Source: Deltaproteobacteria bacterium
GTDB taxonomy: Bacteria > Myxococcota_A > UBA9160 > UBA4427
Reading direction: 5' to 3'
Assembly (NCBI GenBank): GCA_002719955.1
Contig: PBFW01000025.1
Location: forward strand, 18,268 to 82,267
Length of the DNA: 64,000 nucleotides
Numbering within the stretch: the stretch's first letter is position 1; every line of letters starts with the position of its first letter. Shown here one piece after another: positions 31,313 through 41,108 of this stretch. The notes below the pieces were generated by a model. That model searched no databases, was not told where the DNA came from, and saw only the letters and a program-made list of their open reading frames with translations. A program made the translations under genes and the position numbers.

Positions 31313-31326
31313 TGACGCTAACGTCA
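31313..31326. promoter_or_regulatory. Palindromic operator candidate upstream of the diiron protein gene
   Basis: TGACGCTAACGTCA (TGACG-CTAA-CGTCA), about 110 bp upstream of the proposed start. Confidence 0.35.
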
Positions 31327-31409
31327 GTTCTGGTCGTGAGTAAAGGAAAACTGCCTGACCTGGAGTTCAGGTTCCGTTCGGACCGGCTCGAAGGGGTTCC
31401 AGACCGGAT

Positions 31410-32375
31410 TCAGGCGAGGAGGGCGCCCGGATCGCAGGCCTCGGCACAGCTGGGCTCGGCGCTCGGATCGGGATCGGCGATCTCGATCTGGATCGTCGTG
31501 TGCTCGATCGAGAAACGCGCTGCGAGTTCTTCGCGAACTTCCTGGAGGAGTTCTTCCGGATCGGTGGCCTGATCCACGACCAGATGGCTGGAGAGCGAAA
31601 CCTCGCCGTTTCCGATCGTCCAGACATGCAGGCAATGGAGCGTCACGACCCCGGGGACCTCGAGCAGCACAGATCGGATCTCCTCGGGGTCGAGGTGGCT
31701 CGGGGCCGTCTCCATGAGGACGTCGAGGGCCTCGCGGATGAGGTGCCACGCCGAGAGCAGAACCAGCGCGCTTACGACCAGCGAGACGGTCGGGTCGAGC
31801 CAGATCCAGTCGAAGGCCCAGATCCCCACGCCGGATAGAACGACGCCAACGCTCGCGAGCGTGTCGCTAGCGATATGGAGCCAGGCGCCCCGTATATTGA
31901 GCGATTCGCTGCGTCCAGCTTCCAGGATCCAGAGGCTGATCAGGTTGATCACCAGCCCGCCGCTGGCGACGATCATCACTCCCTGACCTTCGACGTCGTA
32001 GGGCGTCAAAAAACGCTCGAAGGCATGAATCGTGATGAACACGGCGACCACGGCAAGGGCGAGGCCGTTGGCGAGCGCGGCGAGGATTTCCGCCCGACTA
32101 TTGCCGAAGGTTCGGCGCCTGCTCGCCGGGCGAGACGCCATCCAGACGGCCAATAACGAGAGCGCGAGCGCGGCGACGTCCGAGACCATATGCAGGGAGT
32201 CCGCGAGCAGCGCGAGAGACCCGGTGATGAGTCCGCCGATGAACTCGACGCCCGCGTAGGAAAGCGCGAGACAGAGGACGAGGAAGAGCCGTCGCCGATT
32301 CATCGTACGGGCGTCACCGTGGTGATGTCCGTGCGCATCGGTCGATTGTCCACCGTGGGAATGCGCGTGGCCCAT
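31410..32375 (-). CDS. Cation diffusion facilitator family transporter
   Basis: His-rich N-terminus HAHSHGGQSTDAHGHHHGD; GSLALLADSLHMVSDVAAL; HIASDTLASVGVV. Confidence 0.95.
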   Translation of the reverse strand: MGHAHSHGGQSTDAHGHHHGDARTMNRRRLFLVLCLALSYAGVEFIGGLITGSLALLADSLHMVSDVAALALSLLAVWMASRPASRRRTFGNSRAEILAALANGLALAVVAVFITIHAFERFLTPYDVEGQGVMIVASGGLVINLISLWILEAGRSESLNIRGAWLHIASDTLASVGVVLSGVGIWAFDWIWLDPTVSLVVSALVLLSAWHLIREALDVLMETAPSHLDPEEIRSVLLEVPGVVTLHCLHVWTIGNGEVSLSSHLVVDQATDPEELLQEVREELAARFSIEHTTIQIEIADPDPSAEPSCAEACDPGALLA

Positions 32376-32403
32376 GATTGTTGGCTCAGCTCCCCGTGTT
32401 CGC

Positions 32404-33939
32404 CTAGCGCCCCAGGGCTTTCGCCATGCGGTCGATCACTTCCCTAAGAATCGGTCGCGAAGTTGCAAAGTTGAGACGTACGTGACCCTCGGAGTCCCCA
32501 CCGAAGATGCGGCCGTCCGAGAGCGCGACGTGACCATGGCGCATGAAATGGGCGGCTGGCGAACCCGTGAGCCCGAGCGGTCGACAGTCGAGCCAGGCGA
32601 GATAGGTCGCCTCTGGGCGGTGGAAGCGGATCTCCGGAATCCGCTCGGAGAGGGCACGCTCGGCGAAATCGCGGTTCTGCTGGAGATAGGGGCATACCTC
32701 GTCCAGCCAGGGCTGCGCCCAGCGCCATGCTGCGATCGAGGCATGGAGGCCGAAGAGGCCGAGTCCACCCCGGATCGGTCGAGGCACCACGGAATTGAAC
32801 CGCCGCTGGAGCGCGGCGTCTCCGAAATGGGCGATCGCGCAACGAAGCCCGGGGGTATTGAAGGCTTTGCTGGCCGAGGTGAGGGTGAGCGTCCGCCTGG
32901 CGATCTCGGGCCCCAGGGTCGCGAGCGGAATGTGCTGGCGGCGATCGAAGAGCAGGTCGGCGTGGATTTCATCGCTCACGACGACGAGGTCGTTTTCGGT
33001 CACGATGGCGGCAATTCGTTCGAGTTCCGCCCGGGAAAATACGCGGCCCGAAGGGTTGTGCGGATTGCAGAAGAAGAGGATCGGCGTATCGCCATCGATC
33101 GCATCCGCCAACCCATCGAAGTCGAACTCGAGTCGATCGCCCGCGGCTTCCATGCGTTTTTCCTGCAGCCGGCGTCCCGTGTCGCGAATCGCTTTCAGGA
33201 AGGGTGGATAGATCGGCGTCTGTACAGCGACGCCCTGGCCGGGTTTCGAGAACGCTTCGATCGCGAGGTATAGCCCCTGCACGACTTCGGAGAGAATCTC
33301 GACTCGCTGCGGGTCCGGATTCCAGCCGAAACGCTCGTGCATCCGCTCGCAAAAAACACCCGGCAGACCCGTGTCCGCCAGCGCGATCGGGTAACCGACA
33401 TCTCCCGATTCGGTGAAGCGTCGTAGCTCGGCCTGAATCGGCGCCGCCACGGGAAAATCCATTTCCGCCACCCAGGCGGGCAGAATATCCGGGGGATAGG
33501 TGTGCCATTTCTCGCTCCGCCGATTGCGCAGGACACGAATATCCAGCTCATCGAGGATCGCCGGCCGATGTCTCAGGGCGCGTTCCGCGTCGCGCAGCGC
33601 GTCGGACTCGGGTTGTCCTTCCACACCCTCCGCGCGCAAGAGTCCTTCGATCGCGGCGGGGTTGGCGCCGGCGCGTTCGAGAAGTGCGACGGATTCGGAC
33701 TCGAGTCGAACGAAGACCTCGCTGATGATGTCGCCGCGTTCGTCGAGGGGTTGGACTTCGTCGCGTCCGGTCGGATCGAGATGCCAGTGCGGGTTTTGGT
33801 CGAAGCAGTCGAAACGCAGCCACTCCCGATCGCCCTCGGGCGAGAGGACGCGCAGCGTGTTTCCCGCACCGCTTCCGAGTTTGCGATGTTCGACGCCGAG
33901 GGCGAGTCCCCGCCATCGGCCCTGCCATTTCCAACCCAT
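32404..33939 (-). CDS. PatB/MalY-type PLP aminotransferase (cystathionine beta-lyase-like) with about 125-aa N-terminal extra domain
   Basis: RSEKWHTYPPDILPAWVAEMDFPVAAPI, FFCNPHNPSGRVFSRAELERI, VVSDEIHADLLF, TLTSASKAFNTPGLRCAI; N-terminal part RFDCFDQNPHWHLDPTGRDEVQPLDERGD in the same frame. Confidence 0.85.
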   Translation of the reverse strand: MGWKWQGRWRGLALGVEHRKLGSGAGNTLRVLSPEGDREWLRFDCFDQNPHWHLDPTGRDEVQPLDERGDIISEVFVRLESESVALLERAGANPAAIEGLLRAEGVEGQPESDALRDAERALRHRPAILDELDIRVLRNRRSEKWHTYPPDILPAWVAEMDFPVAAPIQAELRRFTESGDVGYPIALADTGLPGVFCERMHERFGWNPDPQRVEILSEVVQGLYLAIEAFSKPGQGVAVQTPIYPPFLKAIRDTGRRLQEKRMEAAGDRLEFDFDGLADAIDGDTPILFFCNPHNPSGRVFSRAELERIAAIVTENDLVVVSDEIHADLLFDRRQHIPLATLGPEIARRTLTLTSASKAFNTPGLRCAIAHFGDAALQRRFNSVVPRPIRGGLGLFGLHASIAAWRWAQPWLDEVCPYLQQNRDFAERALSERIPEIRFHRPEATYLAWLDCRPLGLTGSPAAHFMRHGHVALSDGRIFGGDSEGHVRLNFATSRPILREVIDRMAKALGR

Positions 33940-34046
33940 CCGCGAAGAGTAGCGACCGTTGTGGCGTAGGCACGAACCAGAGGCGCTATGCTCGCGCGCG
34001 AGACGACCGCAGCCACGAATCAGGGCTGTAGGGGGGCGTACTCCTC

Positions 34047-35312
34047 ATGTCCGTTCGAATCGAAATGCCGCAGCTCTCTTCGGAGGGCGAGAGCGCGACG
34101 CTTGCGACCTGGTTGGTCGCGGTTGGGGATGACGTCGTGGCGGGTGACGTCATCGCTGAACTCGAGACCGATAAGGCGACCGTCGAGCTCGAAGCGCCGA
34201 TCGGCGGCACGATCGCTGAATTGAGTCTCGTCGAGGGGACCGAGGCGATCGCGCCGGGATCATTGCTGGGGACGATCGAGCCGGGGGACGGCCTTTCGAC
34301 CGAAGTGGGCCCCGCTGCGGCGTCCAGGCCATCCGAGCTGGCCCCGAGCGCAGGGTCCGATTCGGAGGGGCCCGCCGCCGGATCGGAGGCCGCCGAGACG
34401 CAGGGTCCACGGTCGACCCCGCTCGCGCGCCGGGCTGCGGTCGCCAACGAAGTCGATCTCGGAGCCATCCCCGGCAGTGGCCCGGGCGGACGGATCGTCG
34501 AGGCGGATGTCCTGCGCGTGATGGACGGCGGCGCCTCGCCCGCTGAGGAGGCGAAGCCGAGCCCTCTGGCTCCCCCCGCGCCCGGGCCTCCGCCTTCGCT
34601 CGCCGAGCCGGCCGGCGACGGATTCCAGACGACGCGGCTCAGTGCGATGCGCAAGACGATCGCCCGGCGCATGACCGAGTCGAAGCAGCAGGTGCCGCAT
34701 TTCTATCTTCGGATTCGCGCATCCATGGACGCGGTGATCGCCGCGCGGGCGCGACTCAATGCGGGGCTCCTCGAGGAGGGGCGGGGGATCAAGATCTCGG
34801 TCAACGACTTCATTCTGCGTGCGTCCGCCCTGGCGCTGCGGGACGTGCCCGAGGCGAATGTCCAATTCGCCGGCCGGGTGATGCACGTCTTCGATCGTAT
34901 CGACGTGTCCGTGGCGGTGGCGACCGAGGGCGGGCTGGTCACCCCCATCGTACGTGATGCCGATCGCAAGGGACTCGCGGTGTTGGCCGAAGAGGTCAAG
35001 TCGTTGGCCCTTCAGGCCCGCGAGGGGAGTCTCATGCCCGATCAATACCAGGGGGGCACCTTCACCATCTCGAACCTCGGCATGTACGGGATCGATACGG
35101 TCTACCCGATCCTGAATCCACCCCAGGCGTGCATTCTGGGTGTCGGGGCCGCTGAAGAACAGCCGGTCGTGCGGGACGGCGAGATTGGAGTCGGTCGTGT
35201 CGCGTCGCTGACCCTCGCGGCGGATCATCGTGTCGTCGACGGCGCCGTAGGGGCGCGGCTCCTTTCGTCGCTCCGCGATCGACTCGAGGATCCGATGGGG
35301 ATGATGCTCTGA
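34047..35312 (+). CDS. 2-oxoacid dehydrogenase E2 (dihydrolipoamide acyltransferase)
   Basis: Lipoyl motif ETDKATVELEAP; TPLARRAA..VDLGAIPGSGPGGRIVEADV; AADHRVVDGAVGARLL. Confidence 0.94.
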   Translation: MSVRIEMPQLSSEGESATLATWLVAVGDDVVAGDVIAELETDKATVELEAPIGGTIAELSLVEGTEAIAPGSLLGTIEPGDGLSTEVGPAAASRPSELAPSAGSDSEGPAAGSEAAETQGPRSTPLARRAAVANEVDLGAIPGSGPGGRIVEADVLRVMDGGASPAEEAKPSPLAPPAPGPPPSLAEPAGDGFQTTRLSAMRKTIARRMTESKQQVPHFYLRIRASMDAVIAARARLNAGLLEEGRGIKISVNDFILRASALALRDVPEANVQFAGRVMHVFDRIDVSVAVATEGGLVTPIVRDADRKGLAVLAEEVKSLALQAREGSLMPDQYQGGTFTISNLGMYGIDTVYPILNPPQACILGVGAAEEQPVVRDGEIGVGRVASLTLAADHRVVDGAVGARLLSSLRDRLEDPMGMML

Positions 35313-35402
35313 CGCGTCGGCCAGCGTCTGAGAGGCGGCTGATCGATGACACGAGGAAGGCCGAGGGGGCCATCGCGCCCTCTCTAAGGGAGAAAGATTC
35401 CA

Positions 35403-36806
35403 ATGGGCAACGCAAGCTATGACGTGGTCGTGATCGGCGGGGGGCCGGGCGGATATCCGGCGGCGATCCGCGCGCGTCAACTGGGACTCTCCGTTGCGCT
35501 CGTTGAGCGCGAACACCTCGGTGGGATCTGCCTCAACTGGGGTTGCATTCCGACGAAGGCGCTCTTGCGCTCGGCGGAAATACATCACCTGGTCCAGCGG
35601 GCGGACGAATTCGGTCTGAGCGTCAAGGGCGTTTCGTTCGATCTCGAGAAGATCGTCAAGCGTTCACGGAAGGTCTCCGCACGATTGAAGAGCGGTGTGA
35701 AGGCTCTTCTCAAGAAGAACGGTGTCGAGGTGCACGAGGGGGTCGGTCGGCTCGTGGGCGCGGGACGTGTCGCTGTGGAGGCGGGGAACGGCGAGGCGAT
35801 CGAAATCGAGGCTCTGAACATCGTCCTCGCCACGGGGGCCCGGGCGCGTTCGTTGCCGGGCCTGGAAGCGGACGGCGACCTGATCTGGAGCTACAGGGAG
35901 GCGATGGTTCCGACGGAGCTGCCCGGGCGCCTGCTCGTGGTCGGCAGCGGGGCGATCGGGATGGAATTTGCGAGCTTCTACCGTGATCTCGGAAGCGAGG
36001 TGACCGTGGTCGAAGCCTTGCCCCGGATCCTGCCCGTCGAAGACGAGGAAATCTCGCAGGTCGCCCACAAAGAATTCGAAAAGCAGGGTATCGAGATCCA
36101 CGTTTCGGCCACGGTCTGCTCCCTCGAAAAAGGTCAGGGCCAGGTCGAAGCGACGATCACGCCGGAGACTGGCGACACGAAGCGGGTGACCTTCGACCGG
36201 GTGATTCTGGCCGTGGGGATCGTCGGGAACGTCGAGAATCTCGGCCTCGAAGGGACGGGTGTCGAGGTCGATCGAACGCATATCGTTACGAACGAATGGA
36301 CCGAGACCGGTGAGGCGGGGGTCTACGCGATCGGGGATGTTGCTGGACCGCCCTGGCTCGCCCACAAGGCGACCCATGAGGGCATTCTGTGTGCCGAACG
36401 AATTGCCGGGGATTCGGCGGCTCATCCGATTCGGCGGGAGCGAATCCCCGGATGCACCTATTGTCGTCCCCAGGTCGCGAGCGTCGGTCTGAGTGAAGTG
36501 GCCGCGACGGAATCGGGGCGTGAAGTCAGGGTCGGGCGCTTTCCCTATCGCGCGAATGGCAAAGCGATCGCGCTCGGCGAGATGGATGGGCTGATCAAGA
36601 CGATCTTCGATGCGAAGACCGGCGAGCTTCTCGGCGCCCACCTCGTGGGTGCCGAGGTGACTGAATTGATTCAGGGCTTCGTCGTGGCGATGAATCTGGA
36701 GACGACCGAGGCGGAGCTGATGAACAGCGTCTTCCCCCACCCGACGCTCTCGGAAATGATGCACGAGTCGACGCTGGCCGCCTACGGTCGCGCGATTCAC
36801 ATGTAG
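35403..36806 (+). CDS. lpdA: Dihydrolipoyl dehydrogenase (E3)
   Basis: [37 protein letters not shown] redox motif, C-terminal [13 protein letters not shown]. Confidence 0.98.
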   Translation: MGNASYDVVVIGGGPGGYPAAIRARQLGLSVALVEREHLGGICLNWGCIPTKALLRSAEIHHLVQRADEFGLSVKGVSFDLEKIVKRSRKVSARLKSGVKALLKKNGVEVHEGVGRLVGAGRVAVEAGNGEAIEIEALNIVLATGARARSLPGLEADGDLIWSYREAMVPTELPGRLLVVGSGAIGMEFASFYRDLGSEVTVVEALPRILPVEDEEISQVAHKEFEKQGIEIHVSATVCSLEKGQGQVEATITPETGDTKRVTFDRVILAVGIVGNVENLGLEGTGVEVDRTHIVTNEWTETGEAGVYAIGDVAGPPWLAHKATHEGILCAERIAGDSAAHPIRRERIPGCTYCRPQVASVGLSEVAATESGREVRVGRFPYRANGKAIALGEMDGLIKTIFDAKTGELLGAHLVGAEVTELIQGFVVAMNLETTEAELMNSVFPHPTLSEMMHESTLAAYGRAIHM

Positions 36807-36825
36807 CCATTTCGATTCCCGGGAC

Positions 36826-37782
36826 GTGAAACGCGCTGAAAGGGTGATTCGAGTGACCGATCGGCTTCTGCAGATCGAGGGGCAGGAGGCTCTTCGCGGG
36901 CATCCGCCGCGGCCGCCCTGGATCCGAATTCGGCTCTCGGCCGACCCGAAGGTCGAGCAGACGCGAGCGCTGATGCGGCGCCTCGAACTCAATACGGTCT
37001 GCGAGGAAGCCGCCTGTCCGAATCTCTCGGAGTGTTGGGCGGACCGCCACGCGACGGTGATGATCCTGGGATCGGTGTGCACACGGGCCTGCGCTTTCTG
37101 CAATATCGAAACGGGATCGCCCGACGCTGTCGATCCCCGAGAACCGGAACAGCTCGCGCGGGCCGTGGCCGAACTCGGTCTCGAACATGTCGTGATCACC
37201 TCCGTCGATCGGGACGATCTGGTGGACGGGGGAGCGGGGCAATTCGCGAAATCGATCGAGAGGATTCGCGCGGCTGCTTCGGATACGACGATCGAGGTCT
37301 TGACCCCGGATTTTCGCCGCAAGCCCGACGCGTTGGACGTCGTCGTCGCGGCTGCGCCCGACGTCTTCAACCATAATCTCGAGACCGTGCCGCGGCTCTA
37401 CCGACGGATTCGGCCGGGTGCCGACTATCGCCACTCCCTCGCCGTCCTGGCGCGTGCCAAGGATCTTCGCCCGGAGCTCTTCACCAAGAGCGGGATCATG
37501 GTCGGATTGGGCGAGGAACGCGACGAGATTCGCGGGGTGATGGATGATCTGCGCACGGCCGAGGTCGATTTCCTGACCGTTGGGCAATATCTCCGCCCGA
37601 CGCGCGAGCATGCCTCGGTCGAGTGCTATCGGACGCCCGGGGAATTCGAGGAGATCACATCGGAGGCGACGGAGCGGGGATTTCTGGTCGTCTCGGCGAC
37701 GCCGCTCACTCGTTCGTCCTACCACGCGGGTAGAGATTTTCGGCGATTGCGGGCTGCGCGGGCATTGCGACCGGAATCATGA
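36826..37782 (+). CDS. lipA: Lipoyl synthase
   Basis: [23 protein letters not shown] radical-SAM CxxxCxx[33 protein letters not shown]. Confidence 0.98.
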   Translation: MKRAERVIRVTDRLLQIEGQEALRGHPPRPPWIRIRLSADPKVEQTRALMRRLELNTVCEEAACPNLSECWADRHATVMILGSVCTRACAFCNIETGSPDAVDPREPEQLARAVAELGLEHVVITSVDRDDLVDGGAGQFAKSIERIRAAASDTTIEVLTPDFRRKPDALDVVVAAAPDVFNHNLETVPRLYRRIRPGADYRHSLAVLARAKDLRPELFTKSGIMVGLGEERDEIRGVMDDLRTAEVDFLTVGQYLRPTREHASVECYRTPGEFEEITSEATERGFLVVSATPLTRSSYHAGRDFRRLRAARALRPES

Positions 37783-38712
37783 CGGGGTGAACGGGGTTTG
37801 GAGTGCTACGCCAGACCCCGGCGCGCCGAGGCCATCGACGGAGAGGCCCGTGCTGGGGATTCCGCCTTCGCGAATCGAAGCATCCGCTCGACGCAGGTCT
37901 TCCGGACTGGTCGGGGGAAGTCCCGCCTCCGCGGCGCGCTTCTGGCAGGCGATATAGATCGCCTGTTCGGAGAGGCGTCGGCATTCGATGCGTCCGCCCT
38001 TGTTGACCGGGTTGAAGAGCGGGCCCGCTTCCGCACCTCGGATCAAGATCCATCGTTCGAGTGCCTGCCGGGCATCATCGTTCGCGGCGAATCTGCGCGC
38101 CGGGTGTTCAGGGGGTCCGGGGACGACCAACGCACCCGTCGCGAGGTCATAGTCGCCGAGTTCGAGGGCAACGGCTTCCGAGCGTCGTAGGTTCGCCCCG
38201 TAGAGGAGCGCGAGCAGTGCCTCGTCTCGCGCGCCCGCTGGACTGCGATCGCTAGCGCAGGCCTGGGCCAGCTTCTGGAGCTCGAGTGCACCAAGGATCT
38301 TCGGCTTGCGGGGCGAAGCCCCGCGAACCGGTGGGAGGTCGATGGCCCGCTGATAGGCGTCGGCAGACATCAGTCCCCGTCGCCAGCACTGCTTCAGAAC
38401 GCCACGAAGTGCGGCCAGATGCTTGTTGGCCGTCGCCGGCGCCAGGTTCGCAGTCAGCCGCGTGCGAAGTGCCGCCGTGTGTTCGAGTCTGAGCATCTGC
38501 CAGGGAAGATCGTGGGGGCCGAAACGGCCCTCGGAGGCCCAACCAGCCAACTTGGTGAGCGCCTCACGCATCGTCCGCCGGGATCCCTCGCCGAGTTGCT
38601 GAAGGTAGGCGTCGACGGGATCGAAATTCTTGGTCTCGAGGTCTCCCCCCCTGGAGATCGTCCGGTCCGACGCAATCGGTCGCTGGCTCCAGCCATCAGT
38701 CCCTGCAGGCAT
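37777..38712 (-). pseudogene. Tyrosine recombinase (XerC/D-like) lacking a recognisable C-terminal catalytic box
   Basis: SAM-like N-domain; RDEALLALLYGANLRRSEAVALELGDYD retains first catalytic Arg; expected HxLRH-like box reads TSPEDLRR and no H/W...Tyr nucleophile follows. Confidence 0.65.
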
Positions 38713-38880
38713 TCGCCCCCCTTTTCAGCACCTGAGCGGTGCCCTTCTCCGGCGTGAATGATGTTCATCAGGATGGGCGAGGGCCGTGGACTCCGGTATC
38801 GGGGAAAAACCGTAAGGCCGGTGTCTGAAAGCGCTTGTCCGCTTCTCAGGCCACGCCTCGGTTCGGCCGACAAAGCAGCG

Positions 38881-39350
38881 ATGAAGAATCCCTTTTTCCA
38901 ATTGGGCGCTGCTCTGGTCCTCTTATCCGTCGGGCCCTGGGAGGGAGGACGGTCGGCGAGTCCATCGGGCTCCTCGAGGCCGATGAGCCGGTACTGGTCT
39001 TCAAGATTCCGAATGCGGATGATTTCAGGCGGGTGCGGGCGGCCATCGACGACGATCGAGTCGTCTGGGAGAGCGGCGAGGGATTCGCGTTGCTCGGCGG
39101 ACGCGCCTACGTGAAGGATTTGAAAGAGGTCGGGGGACTGATCGGGACCGGTGGATGGGCCGACAGGCCGGTCCAGATCGTTGGCCTCGGCATGGACGAA
39201 CGGGGCGCGGAAGAGGGCGAGGGGCCCATGCTCGGGCTCGGCCAGGAGGAGCGTATGGTCCAGCTGCGAAGGCTCGTGAACAACCCCTTGCTCAATCGCG
39301 CCGAACAGGTCTTCGTGCTGACGGCGATGAACGAGGGTCTGGAGATCTGA
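38881..39350 (+). pseudogene. Small exported protein disrupted by a frameshift (candidate)
   Basis: Signal-peptide-like MKNPFFQLGAALVLLSVGPW in one frame, then TVGESIGLLEADEPVLVFKIPNADDFRRVRAAIDDDRVVWESGEGFALL.. in another frame. Confidence 0.4.
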
Positions 39351-39400
39351 TCTCCGGGATCGCTCGTGCTGGGTGATCTGGCCGCGCCGCGCGGCCCCGT

Positions 39401-40579
39401 TCAATCATTGCCAGAGGCGACTTCACCGGGCTTGAGTGCGCTGCGATCGCGGTACCAGCCGATCGTGTCTTCCGCCTGGGCGCGTTCGCTCTCGAGAAAG
39501 CGTTCGACGGCCGCTGCGAAGCGGGCATCCGGGAGGAAATGTGCGCTGTAGGTGGGCACGGCGTCGAACCCGCGAACCTGCTTGTACTCACCACCTGCCC
39601 CCGGTTCGAAGCGAACGAATCCCTGCGCGATGCAGTGTTCGATGGCGGCGTAATAGCAGACGTTGAAATGCAGGTGGCGAACCATTCGGGTCGCCCCCCA
39701 ATAGCGTCCGTAGAGCGTGTCGCCCTTTTCCACGTTGAAGGTTCCTGCGATCTTCTCGCCTTCGTGTTCCGCGATGACGAAACACAGACGATCTCTGAAG
39801 CGCTCGACGAGCAGTTCGAAGACCTCTCGATTCAGGTATTGCCGTCCCCAGGCGCGGACTCGGATCGTTTCGAGATAGAAGCGGAACATCGGGTCGATCA
39901 GCTCGGGCGTGATCTCGTCACCGGTATAGGTCGTGATGGCGACGCCCTGTTTCTCCATCTCGCGCCGTTCACGGCGAATCTGGTTGCGTCGCTTCGAGCG
40001 GAAGGCGGCCAGGTAATCCTCGAAATCGCCGTAGCCATGGTTGTGCCAATGGTATTGGAGCCCCACCCGCGTGTGGTATCCGAGCGGGCTCAATGCTTCC
40101 GCTTCGTCCGCACGACAGAAATTGACATGAATGCTCGACAGTTCATTGCCTTGGCAGAGCTCACGAAGGGCCGCTGCGAGACGTTCGATCCAGAGGGCGC
40201 GATCTGCTTCGGGCGCGACCAGAAAACGCGCACCAGCGACCGGGGAAAAGGGCACGCCGACCAGTAGCTTCGGGTAGTACTGGATTCCGGATCGATAGGC
40301 GGCGTCCGCCCAGCTGTGGTCGAAGACAAATTCGCCCTCACTGTTCGTCTTCACGTAGAGCGGACAGGCGGCGACGAGGCGGCCCTCCTCTCGGGCGACG
40401 AGGGGTCTGGCATCCCAGCCCGATTCTTTGTCGAGGGCGCCAGCCTCTTCGAGGGAAGCGAGAAAAGCCCATTCGAGAAAGGGGGATTCGTCTCCGACGA
40501 GGTGGTCCCATTCGTTTCGGGGCAACTGCGCCACGCCTTCTTCGAGCTGGATCGTGAATCTGGGCGCGTCGTCGGCCAT
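39401..40579 (-). CDS. GNAT-type/peptidoglycan-recognition acyltransferase-like family protein
   Basis: SPFLEWAFLASLEEAGAL, YPKLLVGVPFSPVAGARFLV, FRSKRRNQIRRERREMEKQGV, YGRYWGATRMVRHLHFNVCYYAAIEHCIAQGFVRFEPGAGGEYK. Confidence 0.8.
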   Translation of the reverse strand: MADDAPRFTIQLEEGVAQLPRNEWDHLVGDESPFLEWAFLASLEEAGALDKESGWDARPLVAREEGRLVAACPLYVKTNSEGEFVFDHSWADAAYRSGIQYYPKLLVGVPFSPVAGARFLVAPEADRALWIERLAAALRELCQGNELSSIHVNFCRADEAEALSPLGYHTRVGLQYHWHNHGYGDFEDYLAAFRSKRRNQIRRERREMEKQGVAITTYTGDEITPELIDPMFRFYLETIRVRAWGRQYLNREVFELLVERFRDRLCFVIAEHEGEKIAGTFNVEKGDTLYGRYWGATRMVRHLHFNVCYYAAIEHCIAQGFVRFEPGAGGEYKQVRGFDAVPTYSAHFLPDARFAAAVERFLESERAQAEDTIGWYRDRSALKPGEVASGND

Positions 40580-40652
40580 GCGGGTCGAGTGTAGCCCCCG
40601 AGATGTCTAGCGGTGCTGCGATGTGTTCTGCGAGCGGGCTATGCTCGAGAGG

Positions 40653-41108
40653 ATGACTTCGACCGCGAAGAACGAGACGACTGCGCCGCGATCGATTCTC
40701 CCGGCCTCGCCAGATGATGAGCGCAACGGTCGGTGTGATCAATCTCGGGCGATGGCGGGCCCCCGGGGAGGTACGCCGCCCCCGGATCCGCCTGCGAACG
40801 ACCCTTCGAGGGATCGAGACCGTAACCTCGCGACGAAGGAAAGAAGGAAATCCGCTCGACCGCCCCGATTCAAGGTCATCCTCTATAACGACGACTACAC
40901 ACCGATGGAATTCGTCGTGCAGGTGCTTGAGAAGGTCTTTCAGAAGAGCCCCTCCGCCGCGACCCAGATCATGTTGCAGATCCATCGGGGCGGGATGGGC
41001 GTGGCCGGTGTCTTTGTTCTCGAGATCGCCGAGACAAAGTCGGCGACGGTGCAACGAATGGCCGAGGAGCGGGGATACCCGCTGCGGACGGGAGTGGAAA
41101 AAGAATGA
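40653..41108 (+). CDS. clpS: ATP-dependent Clp protease adaptor ClpS
   Basis: PPRFKVILYNDDYTPMEFVVQVLEKVF, IHRGGMGVAGVFVLEIAETK; start codon uncertain; ATGA overlap with clpA. Confidence 0.92.
   Translation: MTSTAKNETTAPRSILPASPDDERNGRCDQSRAMAGPRGGTPPPDPPANDPSRDRDRNLATKERRKSARPPRFKVILYNDDYTPMEFVVQVLEKVFQKSPSAATQIMLQIHRGGMGVAGVFVLEIAETKSATVQRMAEERGYPLRTGVEKE

Noticed and set aside
37777-38712. Prophage or integrative element around the tyrosine recombinase
   Set aside because: No phage structural, excision or att-like sequences; flanks are lipA and housekeeping genes, and the recombinase lacks its catalytic end.
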